Positions 53,640 to 61,317 of a DNA stretch of 64,000 bases are shown here, piece by piece; the stretch's first letter is position 1; each line of letters begins with the position of its first letter. The notes under the pieces are model-generated. The model made no database searches. It was given only the letters and a program-made list of their open reading frames with translations, and was not told where the DNA came from. The DNA is from Bacteroidales bacterium (GTDB lineage: Bacteria > Bacteroidota > Bacteroidia > Bacteroidales > UBA932): NCBI GenBank assembly GCA_017527415.1, contig JAFXQA010000008.1:62001-126000 (forward strand). The letters are read 5' to 3'. The translations under genes and the position numbers were made by a program.

Positions 53640-54638
53640 ATGAAAAGGATTTTTAGTTTGGTTTTCGCCGTCCTGGCGCTTGTATCCTGCAAGAACAGCC
53701 ACAAGGCCCTGCTTCCCAACGTGAGCGGAAAGGCCGGCGAAATTATGGTGGTGATCGAGAAAAACGACTGGGAAGGTGCTGTCGGCAATGCCACCCGCGA
53801 GCTTCTCGCGTGCGACTGCCCCTGGTTCCTCATGCGGGAGCCGCTGTATTCCCTTTCGAACGTGACCCACGGCGGCTTTGCAGACATCTTCAAGGTGCAC
53901 CGCAACATCGTTTACTTTGACATCGATCCCCAGGTGGCATCTACCGGAGTCAAGTACCTCCAGAATGTCTGGGCCCAGCCCCAGGCGGTAGTGAACGTTG
54001 CCGCTCCGGATTCACAGACCGCCGTAGACCTGCTTGAAAAGGAGGGCGCCAAGATCGTTTCCTTCATCGAGCAGGCCGAGCGGGACCGAATAATCCGCAA
54101 CACCATGCGCTATGAGGAGAAGAACCTCGCCCCGATGGTGGCGGAGATATTCGGAGGATGCATGCACTTCCCTACCGGTTACCAGTTCAAGAAGAAGACT
54201 TCGGATTTCATCTGGATCGCGGACGAAAAACAATACACGATCCAGGGAGTGTTCGTGTATCGTTATCCGGCCCTTGGCCTGAAGTCGGACTTCAGCAGGG
54301 CGAACATTATTGCTCACCGGAATGAAGTTCTGCGAAACAACGTTCCCGGCATGTTCGACAACACCTACATGACCACCGGCACCCTTCCCGAGCCCACCGT
54401 GGAGTTCATCAAATACAAGGGTCGCGAGTTTGCGCAAACCCGTGGATATTGGGAGGTTGCGAACGATTACATGGGCGGTCCCTTCGTCTCGCATTCATTC
54501 TACAGCCCGGACGGACTGTATGTAGTCGTGTGCGATGCATTCGTGTATGCACCAAAGTACGACAAGCGCCAGTACCTGCGTCAGGTGGAATCCTTGCTGT
54601 ATTCTTGGGAGTGGAAAGAAGAAAAGGCGCAAAATTAG
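53640..54638 (+). CDS. DUF4837 family lipoprotein
   Basis: 332 residues, lipobox LVSCK (Cys about 17). Conserved family segments SGKAGEIMVVIEKNDWEGAVG (near 29-49), FDIDPQ, FGGCMHFPTGYQFKKKTSDFIWI and TRGYWEVANDYMGGPFVSH are visible. Known only in Bacteroidota as a protein of unknown function. It begins 4 bases after rseP, so it is the last gene of the M23-dxr-rseP operon. Both termini look complete. Confidence 0.88.
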   Translation: MKRIFSLVFAVLALVSCKNSHKALLPNVSGKAGEIMVVIEKNDWEGAVGNATRELLACDCPWFLMREPLYSLSNVTHGGFADIFKVHRNIVYFDIDPQVASTGVKYLQNVWAQPQAVVNVAAPDSQTAVDLLEKEGAKIVSFIEQAERDRIIRNTMRYEEKNLAPMVAEIFGGCMHFPTGYQFKKKTSDFIWIADEKQYTIQGVFVYRYPALGLKSDFSRANIIAHRNEVLRNNVPGMFDNTYMTTGTLPEPTVEFIKYKGREFAQTRGYWEVANDYMGGPFVSHSFYSPDGLYVVVCDAFVYAPKYDKRQYLRQVESLLYSWEWKEEKAQN

Positions 54639-54668
54639 TTGCTTAATAAAAAAATATTCGTACCTTTG
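54639..54668 (+). promoter_or_regulatory. Promoter of tRNA-Glu-rpsT
   Basis: TTG (54639-54641), 19-base spacer, TACCTTTG (54661-54668), 18 bases before the tRNA. The -7 box is identical to that of tRNA-Asn. Confidence 0.8.
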
Positions 54669-54686
54669 CACTCCTTTCGAAATGAT

Positions 54687-54758
54687 GGTGGGTTCGTATA
54701 ATGGTTAGTACTCAGGATTTTCATTCCTGCAATAGGAGTTCGATTCTCCTACCCACTA
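54687..54758 (+). tRNA. tRNA-Glu (anticodon UUC)
   Basis: 72 bases. Acceptor GGTGGGT/ACCCACT (first pair G-U) with discriminator A, D-arm GTATAATGGTTAGTAC, anticodon stem CAGGA/TCCTG with loop TTTTCAT, T-arm AGGAGTTCGATTCTCCT. CCA not encoded. rpsT follows after 26 bases with no terminator, so they share a transcript. Confidence 0.94.
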
Positions 54759-54784
54759 CGAAAAAATTATAAAAAAGTATAACA

Positions 54785-55039
54785 ATGGCAAACAACGCAT
54801 CAGCAGAGAAAGCCAATCGCCAAGGCGAAAGGCGGAGATTGCATAACAAGTATTATGCAAAGACAACCAGGAACGCTATCCGCGCAATCCGTACAACAAC
54901 CGATAAGAAGGCAGCCGAAGCAGAGGCACCCAAAGTTTACGCTATGATCGACAAACTTGCAAAGCAGGGTGTCATCCACAAGAACAAGGCTTCGAACCTC
55001 AAGAGCGGTATCGCGCTGTATATCGGCAAGCTTTCTTAA
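54785..55039 (+). CDS. rpsT: 30S ribosomal protein S20
   Basis: 84 residues. It binds 16S rRNA in the small subunit. Typical sequence: MANNASAEKANRQGERRR, then NKYYAKTTRNAIRAI and the C-terminal helix VIHKNKASNLKSGIALYIGKL. It is translated from the tRNA-Glu transcript and ends before a strong terminator. Confidence 0.97.
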   Translation: MANNASAEKANRQGERRRLHNKYYAKTTRNAIRAIRTTTDKKAAEAEAPKVYAMIDKLAKQGVIHKNKASNLKSGIALYIGKLS

Positions 55040-55049
55040 TTTGACTCTG

Positions 55050-55077
55050 AGCGCGGTGCAATTCCGCGCTTTTTTTT
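55050..55077 (+). terminator. Terminator after rpsT
   Basis: GCGCGG (55051-55056), loop TGCAATT, CCGCGC (55064-55069) and eight T (55070-55077). It ends directly at the first base of tRNA-Pro. Confidence 0.92.
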
Positions 55078-55150
55078 CGAGAAGTAGCGCAGTTGGTAGC
55101 GCACTACGTTCGGGACGTAGGGGTCGGGCGTTCGAGTCGCCTCTTCTCGA
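55078..55150 (+). tRNA. tRNA-Pro (anticodon CGG)
   Basis: 73 bases. Acceptor CGAGAAG/CTTCTCG with discriminator A, D-arm GCGCAGTTGGTAGCGC, anticodon stem CTACG/CGTAG with loop TTCGGGA, T-loop GTTCGAGTC. No promoter is visible between it and the rpsT terminator, so it may depend on read-through followed by processing. Confidence 0.94.
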
Positions 55151-55181
55151 CAAAAGGCACCGGGTTTTCCGGTGCCTTTTG
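55151..55181 (+). terminator. Terminator after tRNA-Pro
   Basis: Perfect 13-bp hairpin: CAAAAGGCACCGG, loop GTTTT, CCGGTGCCTTTTG, with A-run and T-run in the arms, so it could act in both directions. Confidence 0.9.
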
Positions 55182-55500
55182 TCTTCGAAGGGCGACAAGC
55201 GCCTTTTTTAGGGGCCTGCCCCTAAAGTACCACGATCACCCACGCACGCCTACGGCTTTAATGAGGGGCGATCCCCTCAAACTCCCCCGCAGCTCCCGGC
55301 CTTAGTCCTTCGGACCGGCCTCCGCCGTTCGCGCTGCTGCGCTCATCTCCTTTCGCTTCGAATCTGCGTATTTCGTAATCGCTTGATTATTAGCACTTTA
55401 CCAAAACAGGTCATTCAAATTAACCGACCTGATTTAGCAACCGGTTGAATATCAATGGTTTAACAATCACACACTCCAAAACCGCCAAACCTCAGTTTAT
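55182..55500. other. Gene-free stretch with several small hairpins
   Basis: No supported gene. Holds TTTAGGGGC-CT-GCCCCTAAA (55207-55226), TGAGGGG-CGAT-CCCCTCA (55262-55279), GTCC-TTC-GGAC near 55310-55320, and CAGGTC/GACCTG near 55408-55432. The last 100 bases turn A/T rich. These may be part of the repeat element that follows. Confidence 0.6.
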
Positions 55501-55501
55501 T

Positions 55502-55718
55502 TTTGGGCCCACCCGTCAAGAAAAACCTGCAAAACCTCTACGGGTCGACCGTTTTTTGCCCTACCCGTCAAGGAAAACCCGGGAAACCTCTACGGGTCGG
55601 GGGGTTCGCGAGTGGCTGGCCGCCGCGTCGCACACAACTCCGCGGCTATGGTACCCGCCAGCTGCGGGGAGCTCGCCGAAAGGGCTCTCCTCGCCGGCGA
55701 CCATGCCAGCGGGGACCA
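55502..55718. repeat. Intergenic repeat block, copy 2
   Basis: Ungapped match to 32731-32947 at a constant offset of 22,771. Stem-loops ACCCGTCAAG (55511-55520)/CTCTACGGGT (55536-55545) and ACCCGTCAAG (55563-55572)/CTCTACGGGT (55588-55597), each with two mismatched positions, then the conserved tail 55615-55718 (about six differences to copy 1 in 104 bases). No coding function is supported. Confidence 0.87.
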
Positions 55719-55910
55719 AAAAGTGGGTAGCGGGCCGTGGTGGGGAGGGGAAGGGAGGGGCGCAGTGTGGTGAGTCGGGGCGGGGGCCACAGTGGCGAGA
55801 GGTGAAGTGCCAGCGGGAGTGGCGGCGGGACCGGGCAGCGTGGCGGAGCGGGGGTGCGCTGGAGGCGGGCAGGGAGCGGGACCGAGCAGCGGTACGGGAC
55901 CGCGGCGGGA
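55719..55910 (+). other. G-rich tail after repeat copy 2, with a G-quadruplex-type motif
   Basis: About 190 bases strongly biased to G on the + strand. 55742-55760 has four G-runs (4, 4, 3, 4) separated by 1, 2 and 1 bases, fitting the G3+N1-7 quadruplex rule. The tail of copy 1 is also G rich but less regular. It lies downstream of the aromatic operon on the opposite strand, where transcripts would be C rich. Confidence 0.55.
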
Positions 55911-56990
55911 CTACTTATTCTGTTCGGCGACGGAGGCGTCGTGGATGGTGTTGAAGATGCGCTTAATGAAATCGATATCGATGCCGTAACCTTCGGCGGA
56001 GGCGGCGACTTTCTCCAGAACCGCATCCCAGCGGGTGGGCTGCAGGATCGCCACGCTGTTTTCCTTTTTCAGATCACCGATCTTGCGGCTGACCTTCATG
56101 CGGGAAGCCAGTGTGAACACCAGATTCTCGTCCAGTACGTCTATCTGGGCACGCAACTGCCCGAGCTCGTCGTTGAAATTCTCGTCGGCAGTGGCGGCAT
56201 CACGCACAACCAGTGACTCGAGCAATTCTATCAGGGCAGCTGGTGTAAGCTGCTGGGCGGCATCGCTCAGGGCGCAGGAAGGGTCGCGGTGGCTCTCGAT
56301 CATGAGGCCCTCGAAACCGAGGTCCATCGCCCTCTGCGAAAGCTCGTGCAGATACTCCCTCTTGCCTCCCATATGGCTGGGGTCAGCGAACAGGGGAATC
56401 TCCGGATAACGGGCACGAAGTTCCACTGCCATCTCCCACTGCGGGGCATTGCGGTACTTGATCCTGGAAGCGGTGGACACTCCCCTGTGGATTGCGCCCA
56501 ATTTGCGGATACCCTGGGCATAGAGCCTCTCGAAGGCCCCTATCCAAAGGTCCAGGTCCGGATTGACGGGATTCTTCACGAGCACGGGGATATCGGTGTC
56601 GCGCAGAGCCTCGGCTATCTCCTGTACCAAAAACGGATTTGCAGTAGTCCGGGCACCCAGCCAGACCATGTCCACTCCGTGCTTCAGGCATTCGAACACG
56701 TGCTTCTCGCTGGCGACCTCGGTGCATACCCTCATCCCCAGTTCGTCCTTCACCCTTCGAAGCCACTTGAGACCAAGCACACCAATACCCTCGAAGCATC
56801 CTGGATGCGTGCGGGGCTTCCATATGCCTGCACGGAATACGTTGATGCCAATCTCTTTCAGCCCTCGGGCGGTCTCCATCACCTGCTCCTCGCTTTCCGC
56901 GCTGCATGGGCCTGCAATCACGCAGGGCCGGGGCGGAAGATGGAAGAATCCCCAGTCGTTCAGGGGGATCAAATCGAACTTTGCTGCCAT
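55911..56990 (-). CDS. Bifunctional DAHP synthase / chorismate mutase
   Basis: 359 residues. Residues about 1-260 are a DAHP synthase of the KDO8P-like type (CVIAGPCSAESEEQVMETA, FRAGIWKPRTHPGCFEG, LVKNPVNPDLDLW, GVSTASRIKYRN, FADPSHMGGKREY, GLMIESHRDP), catalysing the first step of aromatic synthesis. Residues about 270-359 are an AroQ chorismate mutase (LGQLRAQIDVLDENLVFTLASRMKVSRKIGDLKKENSVAILQPTRWDAVL, described in pieces: IDVLDENLV, RMKVSRKIGDLKK and ILQPTRW). The fusion is known in Bacteroidota. Its start overlaps the tyrA stop (TAATG); last gene of a six-gene operon. Confidence 0.95.
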   Translation of the reverse strand: MAAKFDLIPLNDWGFFHLPPRPCVIAGPCSAESEEQVMETARGLKEIGINVFRAGIWKPRTHPGCFEGIGVLGLKWLRRVKDELGMRVCTEVASEKHVFECLKHGVDMVWLGARTTANPFLVQEIAEALRDTDIPVLVKNPVNPDLDLWIGAFERLYAQGIRKLGAIHRGVSTASRIKYRNAPQWEMAVELRARYPEIPLFADPSHMGGKREYLHELSQRAMDLGFEGLMIESHRDPSCALSDAAQQLTPAALIELLESLVVRDAATADENFNDELGQLRAQIDVLDENLVFTLASRMKVSRKIGDLKKENSVAILQPTRWDAVLEKVAASAEGYGIDIDFIKRIFNTIHDASVAEQNK

Positions 56991-57835
56991 TATCGGATAA
57001 TGCGTTTAATCTTGTTACCTTCTTCTATGAGCTCCCGGATACGGTCTGCGTCGTAAGCGTCGATCGCCGTGCGGAACTCCTTCATCTTATCTATATAGGT
57101 GTCTATCACGCGGAGCACATTGTCGTGGTTCTGAGCCAGGATGGGCACCCACATGTCCGCGCTGCTCTTGGCCAGGCGGACGGTGGAGGAAAAACCACCT
57201 GATGCGAGGTCGAAAATATGCTTCTCGTCCTTCTCCTTATCGAGCACTGTGAGCGCCAGGGCGAAGGATGTAATGTGCGAAATATGAGATACATACGCCA
57301 CGTGCATGTCGTGCGCGTCGCTGCGCATGCGTATCACGCGCATGTTCAGCACGTCATACAGTTTCTCTGCCAGTCGCACCGCCTTGGGAGAGGATTCTTC
57401 AATGTCGCAGAAGATGCATGCGCGGCCGTCGAAGAGCCCCGGCATCGCCGCCCAGGGGCCGGAATACTCGGTGCCGGCCATAGGATGGGTGGCCACATAT
57501 TGGGCACGGGCCTTGTGCCCGGCCGCCACCTGGCAGAGACTCTCCTTCACGGAGCAGACGTCCAGCACCACCTTATCGGTGCCGGCGGCCAGGTCCAGGA
57601 TACGTGGCAGCAACTTTACGGCACTGCCGACGGGAATCGCGATAACGATGACATCCGAACCTGCCACGCAGTCTTCCAGCGAAACGATCTCATCTGCCAG
57701 CCCTATCTTGAGGGCAGCCTCGGCATTCAGCTTTTCGTTCTCCACGCCCAGCACCTTCTCCGCAAAACCGCGTCTGCGAAGGTCGATGGCCATGGAGCCG
57801 CCGATAAGGCCGAGGCCAATAACACCTACTATCAT
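56990..57835 (-). CDS. tyrA: Prephenate dehydrogenase
   Basis: 281 residues. NAD(P)-binding start VGVIGLGLIGGSMAIDLRRRG, DVCSVKESL (about 93), catalytic-type His in VATHPMAGTEYSGP (about 115), and the helical C-terminal half with HDMHVAYVSHISHITSFAL (about 177) and FSSTVRLAKSSADMW. It turns prephenate into 4-hydroxyphenylpyruvate for tyrosine. No ACT domain is present. It is coupled to both neighbours by overlaps (ATGA at the start). Confidence 0.95.
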   Translation of the reverse strand: MIVGVIGLGLIGGSMAIDLRRRGFAEKVLGVENEKLNAEAALKIGLADEIVSLEDCVAGSDVIVIAIPVGSAVKLLPRILDLAAGTDKVVLDVCSVKESLCQVAAGHKARAQYVATHPMAGTEYSGPWAAMPGLFDGRACIFCDIEESSPKAVRLAEKLYDVLNMRVIRMRSDAHDMHVAYVSHISHITSFALALTVLDKEKDEKHIFDLASGGFSSTVRLAKSSADMWVPILAQNHDNVLRVIDTYIDKMKEFRTAIDAYDADRIRELIEEGNKIKRIIR

Positions 57836-58995
57836 ATTACAGCTTTTATCTTTTCCAGCGCCCGCTCGAACACCTCGACGGAGGCACAGAGCGAAACGCG
57901 CAGGTAGTTTTCTCCATTATGCCCGAAGATGAATCCGGGAGTGATGAACACTCCGGCCTCGTGCAGAAGTTTGTCCGAAAGATCCACCGGTGAAACGCCT
58001 TCGGGGACGCGACCCCAAAGGAAAAGCCCCTGGGAATCAGGGTTATAGCGCACTCCGAGGGCATCGAACAACTTCCCGGCAACCACCCGTCTGCGGGCGT
58101 ATTCGGCATTCAGCGCCGCGAACCACTCCGGCCCCTGCCTCAGCGCTTCCACGGCCGCCAGCTGCAGCGGCCGGAAAATCCCGGAATCCAGCTGGCTTTT
58201 CACCTTCAGTATCTCATAAATCACGTCGGCGGACGATGCCACCATCCCCATACGCCAGCCGGCCATGTTGTGGGCCTTGCTCAGGGAGTTCAGCTCCAGG
58301 CAGCAGTCCTTCGCACCGGGCACCGCCAGTAAAGAATGATGCTCGGAAGCCAGGATGAAACTATATGGATTGTCGTTGCAGACAAGTATCCCGTGCCTGC
58401 GTCCGAAATCCACAAGCCTCTCATACAGAGCCGGATCCGCCGGCGCTCCGGTAGGCATGTTGGGGTAGTTCGTCCACATCATCTTCACCCCGGTCAGGTC
58501 GCGGGCTTCCAGCGCATCCATATCCGGCTGCCAGCCCAGGGACTCCACCAGGTCGTAGGTCACGATCTCCGCCTCGCAAAGGCGTGCAGCGGAGCTGTAG
58601 GTAGGATATCCCGGATCCGGCACCAGCACTTTGTCGCCAGGGTTCAGGAAAGCCAGCGAGGTAATCAGGATACCCTCCTTAGAGCCTGTCAGCGGCTGTA
58701 TTTCGGAAGATGGATCAAGTGCTACTCCATACCAGCGGGAGTACCAGTCGGCATAGGCCCGGCGCAGTTCAGCAATACCCACATAAGGCTGATAGGCGTG
58801 CACACCGTCTTTTACCGCCACTTCGCAAAGGCGGTCGATTGCCGCCTGCGGAGGGCGTCCGTCCGGAGACCCTATCCCGAGGTTGATCACGGGCTCGGTG
58901 CGGCCGTCCGCGTTCATCGCGGCAATCTCACGGTTCTTCTTCGAGAAATAATACTCTTTCACACTCGAGGTGCGGTCTGCTGGCTGGATGATCAT
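57832..58995 (-). CDS. PLP-dependent class I/II aminotransferase, probably aromatic
   Basis: 387 residues. PLP-binding lysine in LELNSLSKAHNMAGWRMG (about 245), cofactor-binding NYPNMPTGAPAD (about 172) and NDNPYSFI (about 211), and the C-terminal Arg in NYLRVSLC (about 370). Usual reactions move an amino group between glutamate and a keto acid. Lying between pheA and tyrA, it most probably makes phenylalanine and tyrosine from their keto acids (inference from position). Joined by ATGA overlaps on both sides. Confidence 0.92.
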   Translation of the reverse strand: MIIQPADRTSSVKEYYFSKKNREIAAMNADGRTEPVINLGIGSPDGRPPQAAIDRLCEVAVKDGVHAYQPYVGIAELRRAYADWYSRWYGVALDPSSEIQPLTGSKEGILITSLAFLNPGDKVLVPDPGYPTYSSAARLCEAEIVTYDLVESLGWQPDMDALEARDLTGVKMMWTNYPNMPTGAPADPALYERLVDFGRRHGILVCNDNPYSFILASEHHSLLAVPGAKDCCLELNSLSKAHNMAGWRMGMVASSADVIYEILKVKSQLDSGIFRPLQLAAVEALRQGPEWFAALNAEYARRRVVAGKLFDALGVRYNPDSQGLFLWGRVPEGVSPVDLSDKLLHEAGVFITPGFIFGHNGENYLRVSLCASVEVFERALEKIKAVI

Positions 58996-59822
58996 AGGGC
59001 GGCGGTGTATTCTCCGAGAATCTGGAATTCTTCAATCAGGGGCCGAACGGCCGAGATGGCCTGCCGGTACCTGGCATAGGAGCCGAATTTGATATCGGCG
59101 TAAAAGAAGTACTGCCACTCCTTGCCGGGGATGGGCAGGGACTGGATTCGGGTGAGGTTCATCTCATAGAATGAGAGTATGGTGAGGATGTGGGCAAGGC
59201 TTCCGGGAGTATGCGGCAGGGTGAAGCAAAGGGAAGCCTTGTTGATATTATCTTCCCTAACCGACAGCGAGTCGTCCATGATGAGGAAGCGGGTGAAATT
59301 CTGCTTGTAGGTTTCTATGCCGGGGGCGAGGATCTCAAGCCCATAAAGCTCCGAAGCAAGCCGGGATGCAACCGCGCCAACCCCCATCAGGCCCTCACGG
59401 GCCACGTCTGCGGCCGATTTGGCAGTATCTTCCGACTCCACCAGGCGGATATGCGGCCAGTCCTTGAAAAACTCGCGGGTCTGATTGATGGCCATGTAGT
59501 GGGTGCGCACTTCGTGTATATCCTCCATCTTCTGCCCGGGAAGGGCCATGAGGTTCTGCTCAATGCGGAGGAAAACTTCTCCCTTGATCTTCTGGGGGTT
59601 CTTGCGGAGGAGGTCGAAGTTGGGGATGAGGCCGCCGGAAACGGTGTTCTCGATGGCCATCACCGCGGCATCAGCCTCTCCCCTGCCGATGGCCTCATAC
59701 AGGCCGTCGAAGGTATCGCACTCCACTATACGGAGCGCATCCTCCCCCACAGAGGAGTAGAATCTCCGCGCAGCTTCCTCGTGAAAACAGCCGGAATAAC
59801 CCTGGATAGCAACTTTCCTCAT
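58992..59822 (-). CDS. pheA: Prephenate dehydratase with ACT domain
   Basis: 276 residues from ATG 59822, which overlaps the rmlC stop (TGATG); a longer frame starts inside rmlC. Prephenate dehydratase body about 1-178 (VAIQGYSGCFHEEAA, VMAIENTVSGGL with the conserved Asn-Thr, and the TRF-type motif KQNFTRFLIM). ACT domain about 195-276 (FTLPHTPGSLAHILTILSFYEMNLTRIQSLPI, with ESRP-like IQSLPI), which usually gives feedback inhibition by phenylalanine. No fused chorismate mutase. Confidence 0.95.
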   Translation of the reverse strand: MRKVAIQGYSGCFHEEAARRFYSSVGEDALRIVECDTFDGLYEAIGRGEADAAVMAIENTVSGGLIPNFDLLRKNPQKIKGEVFLRIEQNLMALPGQKMEDIHEVRTHYMAINQTREFFKDWPHIRLVESEDTAKSAADVAREGLMGVGAVASRLASELYGLEILAPGIETYKQNFTRFLIMDDSLSVREDNINKASLCFTLPHTPGSLAHILTILSFYEMNLTRIQSLPIPGKEWQYFFYADIKFGSYARYRQAISAVRPLIEEFQILGEYTAAL

Positions 59823-60397
59823 CAATATAAACTGCTGCCGTAGATGAAGAGGTCCTCCGCCGGAACATCCTTCAGGCACGGGTGGTGACTGTCTTTCTCG
59901 CTGAGCAGCACCTCCTCCGCCGGAATTCCCCAGTCTATCCCTAGGTCAGGATCATCCCATGCGACCGCCCCTTCCGCGCCAGGATTGTAGAAGCTGTCGC
60001 ACTTGTACTGGAAAACCGCCTCGTCGCTGAGTACGCTGAACCCGTGGGCGAATCCGCGGGGGATGAACAGCTGGGAGGCATTCTCGCCGGAAAGTTCCGC
60101 CCCAACCCATTTGCCGAATGTGGGACTTCCCACCCGGATGTCGACTGCGATGTCGAGGACTCTTCCCCTTATTACACGTACTAACTTTGCCTGAGCGGCA
60201 TCCCCCTTCTGGTAGTGAAGACCACGCACCACTCCACGGCAGGATTTGCTTTCGTTATCCTGCACGAAGTGCACGGGGTACACCAGTTCCGCGAAGGCCT
60301 TTTCGTTGAAAGATTCGAAAAAATACCCCCGTACGTCCCGGAAAATGTCGGGATGAACTATGATTACCTCGGGTATGGATGTATGCTCAATTCTCAT
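59822..60397 (-). CDS. rmlC: dTDP-4-dehydrorhamnose 3,5-epimerase
   Basis: 191 residues. Third step of dTDP-L-rhamnose synthesis. Family features: PDIFRDVRGYFFESFNEKAF (start), NESKSCRGVVRGLHYQ with catalytic His (about 64), DIAVDIRVGSPTFGKW (about 85-102), LFIPRGFAHGFSVLSDEAVFQYKC (about 115-138). It overlaps the rmlD stop by 11 bases, and its stop overlaps the pheA ATG, so it is translated between rhamnose and aromatic genes. Confidence 0.96.
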   Translation of the reverse strand: MRIEHTSIPEVIIVHPDIFRDVRGYFFESFNEKAFAELVYPVHFVQDNESKSCRGVVRGLHYQKGDAAQAKLVRVIRGRVLDIAVDIRVGSPTFGKWVGAELSGENASQLFIPRGFAHGFSVLSDEAVFQYKCDSFYNPGAEGAVAWDDPDLGIDWGIPAEEVLLSEKDSHHPCLKDVPAEDLFIYGSSLY

Positions 60398-61286
60398 TCT
60401 TAAAAAACTCTATGCATTCCTTCAGGGGCTCGGTCCAGTGAGGGATGCTTATGCCGAAAGTGGCCTTTACGAGGCTCTTGTCCAGCACGGAATAATGCGG
60501 GCGCCTGGCTTTGGAAGGATAGTCGGACGTCTTGCAGGGGACCACCTTGCATTTGTGAGCGGCAAGCGAGCAGATCTCGCTTGCGAAATCGTACCAGCTG
60601 CACACACCCTCGTTGGTGAAGTTGTAGATGCCGGTCCTGTTAAGCATCCCGCTGTCGATAATGTTCACAATGAACCTGGCCAGGTCCGGGCCGTATGTAG
60701 GAGTGCCCGTCTGATCGTTCACCACCTTCACCTGCGGATGGTTGGCGGTGAGATTGAACATGGTCCTGGCGAAATTGCGGCCGTATTTGGAATACATCCA
60801 GGCGGTGCGTATGATGATGTATTTGCAGGCGGATGCCTTCACAGACCTCTCCCCGGCCAGTTTCGTGGCCCCGTACACGCCCAGGGGCGAAGGGTCGGCA
60901 TCTTCCGGTATGGGTGTGGAGGCATTTCCGCCGAAGATGTAGTCGGTGGAGATATGTATCAGCACGGCGCCGCGGCGCTTGGCGGTGGATGCCAGATTGG
61001 CGGCCGCCACGTGGTTCAGCTGATCGGCGAAATCGCTTTCGTCTTCTGCCTTGTCTACGTTGGTGTAGCCGGCGCAATTGATTATGACATCGATGTTTTC
61101 GGAGTCTGCCACAATGTCGACGGCAGCAGGATTGCAGATGTCCAGGCGGACCGTTTCCAGATCCGGAAGGTCGCAGATGTCGGAAAAGACATAGCGGTTG
61201 CAGCTGCCCTTGCTCGCATCCCGAAGGCAGCGGCCGAGCTGTCCGTTGCCTCCTGTTACGAGAATATTGAGCTTTTTATCTTTCAT
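60387..61286 (-). CDS. rmlD: dTDP-4-dehydrorhamnose reductase
   Basis: 299 residues from ATG 61286; the longer frame from 61337 runs through the promoter and into rnhA. Short-chain-dehydrogenase fold: LNILVTGGNGQLGRCLRD (cofactor), INCAGYTNVDKAEDE (about 75), STDYIFGG (about 118), YGATKLAGE with catalytic Tyr and Lys (about 141), and RTAWMYSKYGRNF. It makes dTDP-L-rhamnose. rmlA and rmlB are not in the window. First gene of the operon; the -7 element TATTTTTG on the minus strand (61301-61294) is 7 bases from the ATG. Confidence 0.95.
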   Translation of the reverse strand: MKDKKLNILVTGGNGQLGRCLRDASKGSCNRYVFSDICDLPDLETVRLDICNPAAVDIVADSENIDVIINCAGYTNVDKAEDESDFADQLNHVAAANLASTAKRRGAVLIHISTDYIFGGNASTPIPEDADPSPLGVYGATKLAGERSVKASACKYIIIRTAWMYSKYGRNFARTMFNLTANHPQVKVVNDQTGTPTYGPDLARFIVNIIDSGMLNRTGIYNFTNEGVCSWYDFASEICSLAAHKCKVVPCKTSDYPSKARRPHYSVLDKSLVKATFGISIPHWTEPLKECIEFFKNEN

Positions 61287-61293
61287 TATCTTA

Positions 61294-61311
61294 CAAAAAT
61301 AGTTATTTTTG
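61294..61311. promoter_or_regulatory. Back-to-back -7 elements for rmlD (-) and rnhA (+)
   Basis: CAAAAATAGTTATTTTTG: two exact TATTTTTG boxes in inverted order separated by GT. Each ends 7 bases from its ATG (61286 and 61318), so each -33 region would lie at or inside the start of the other gene. Confidence 0.65.
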
Positions 61312-61317
61312 TTGAAA

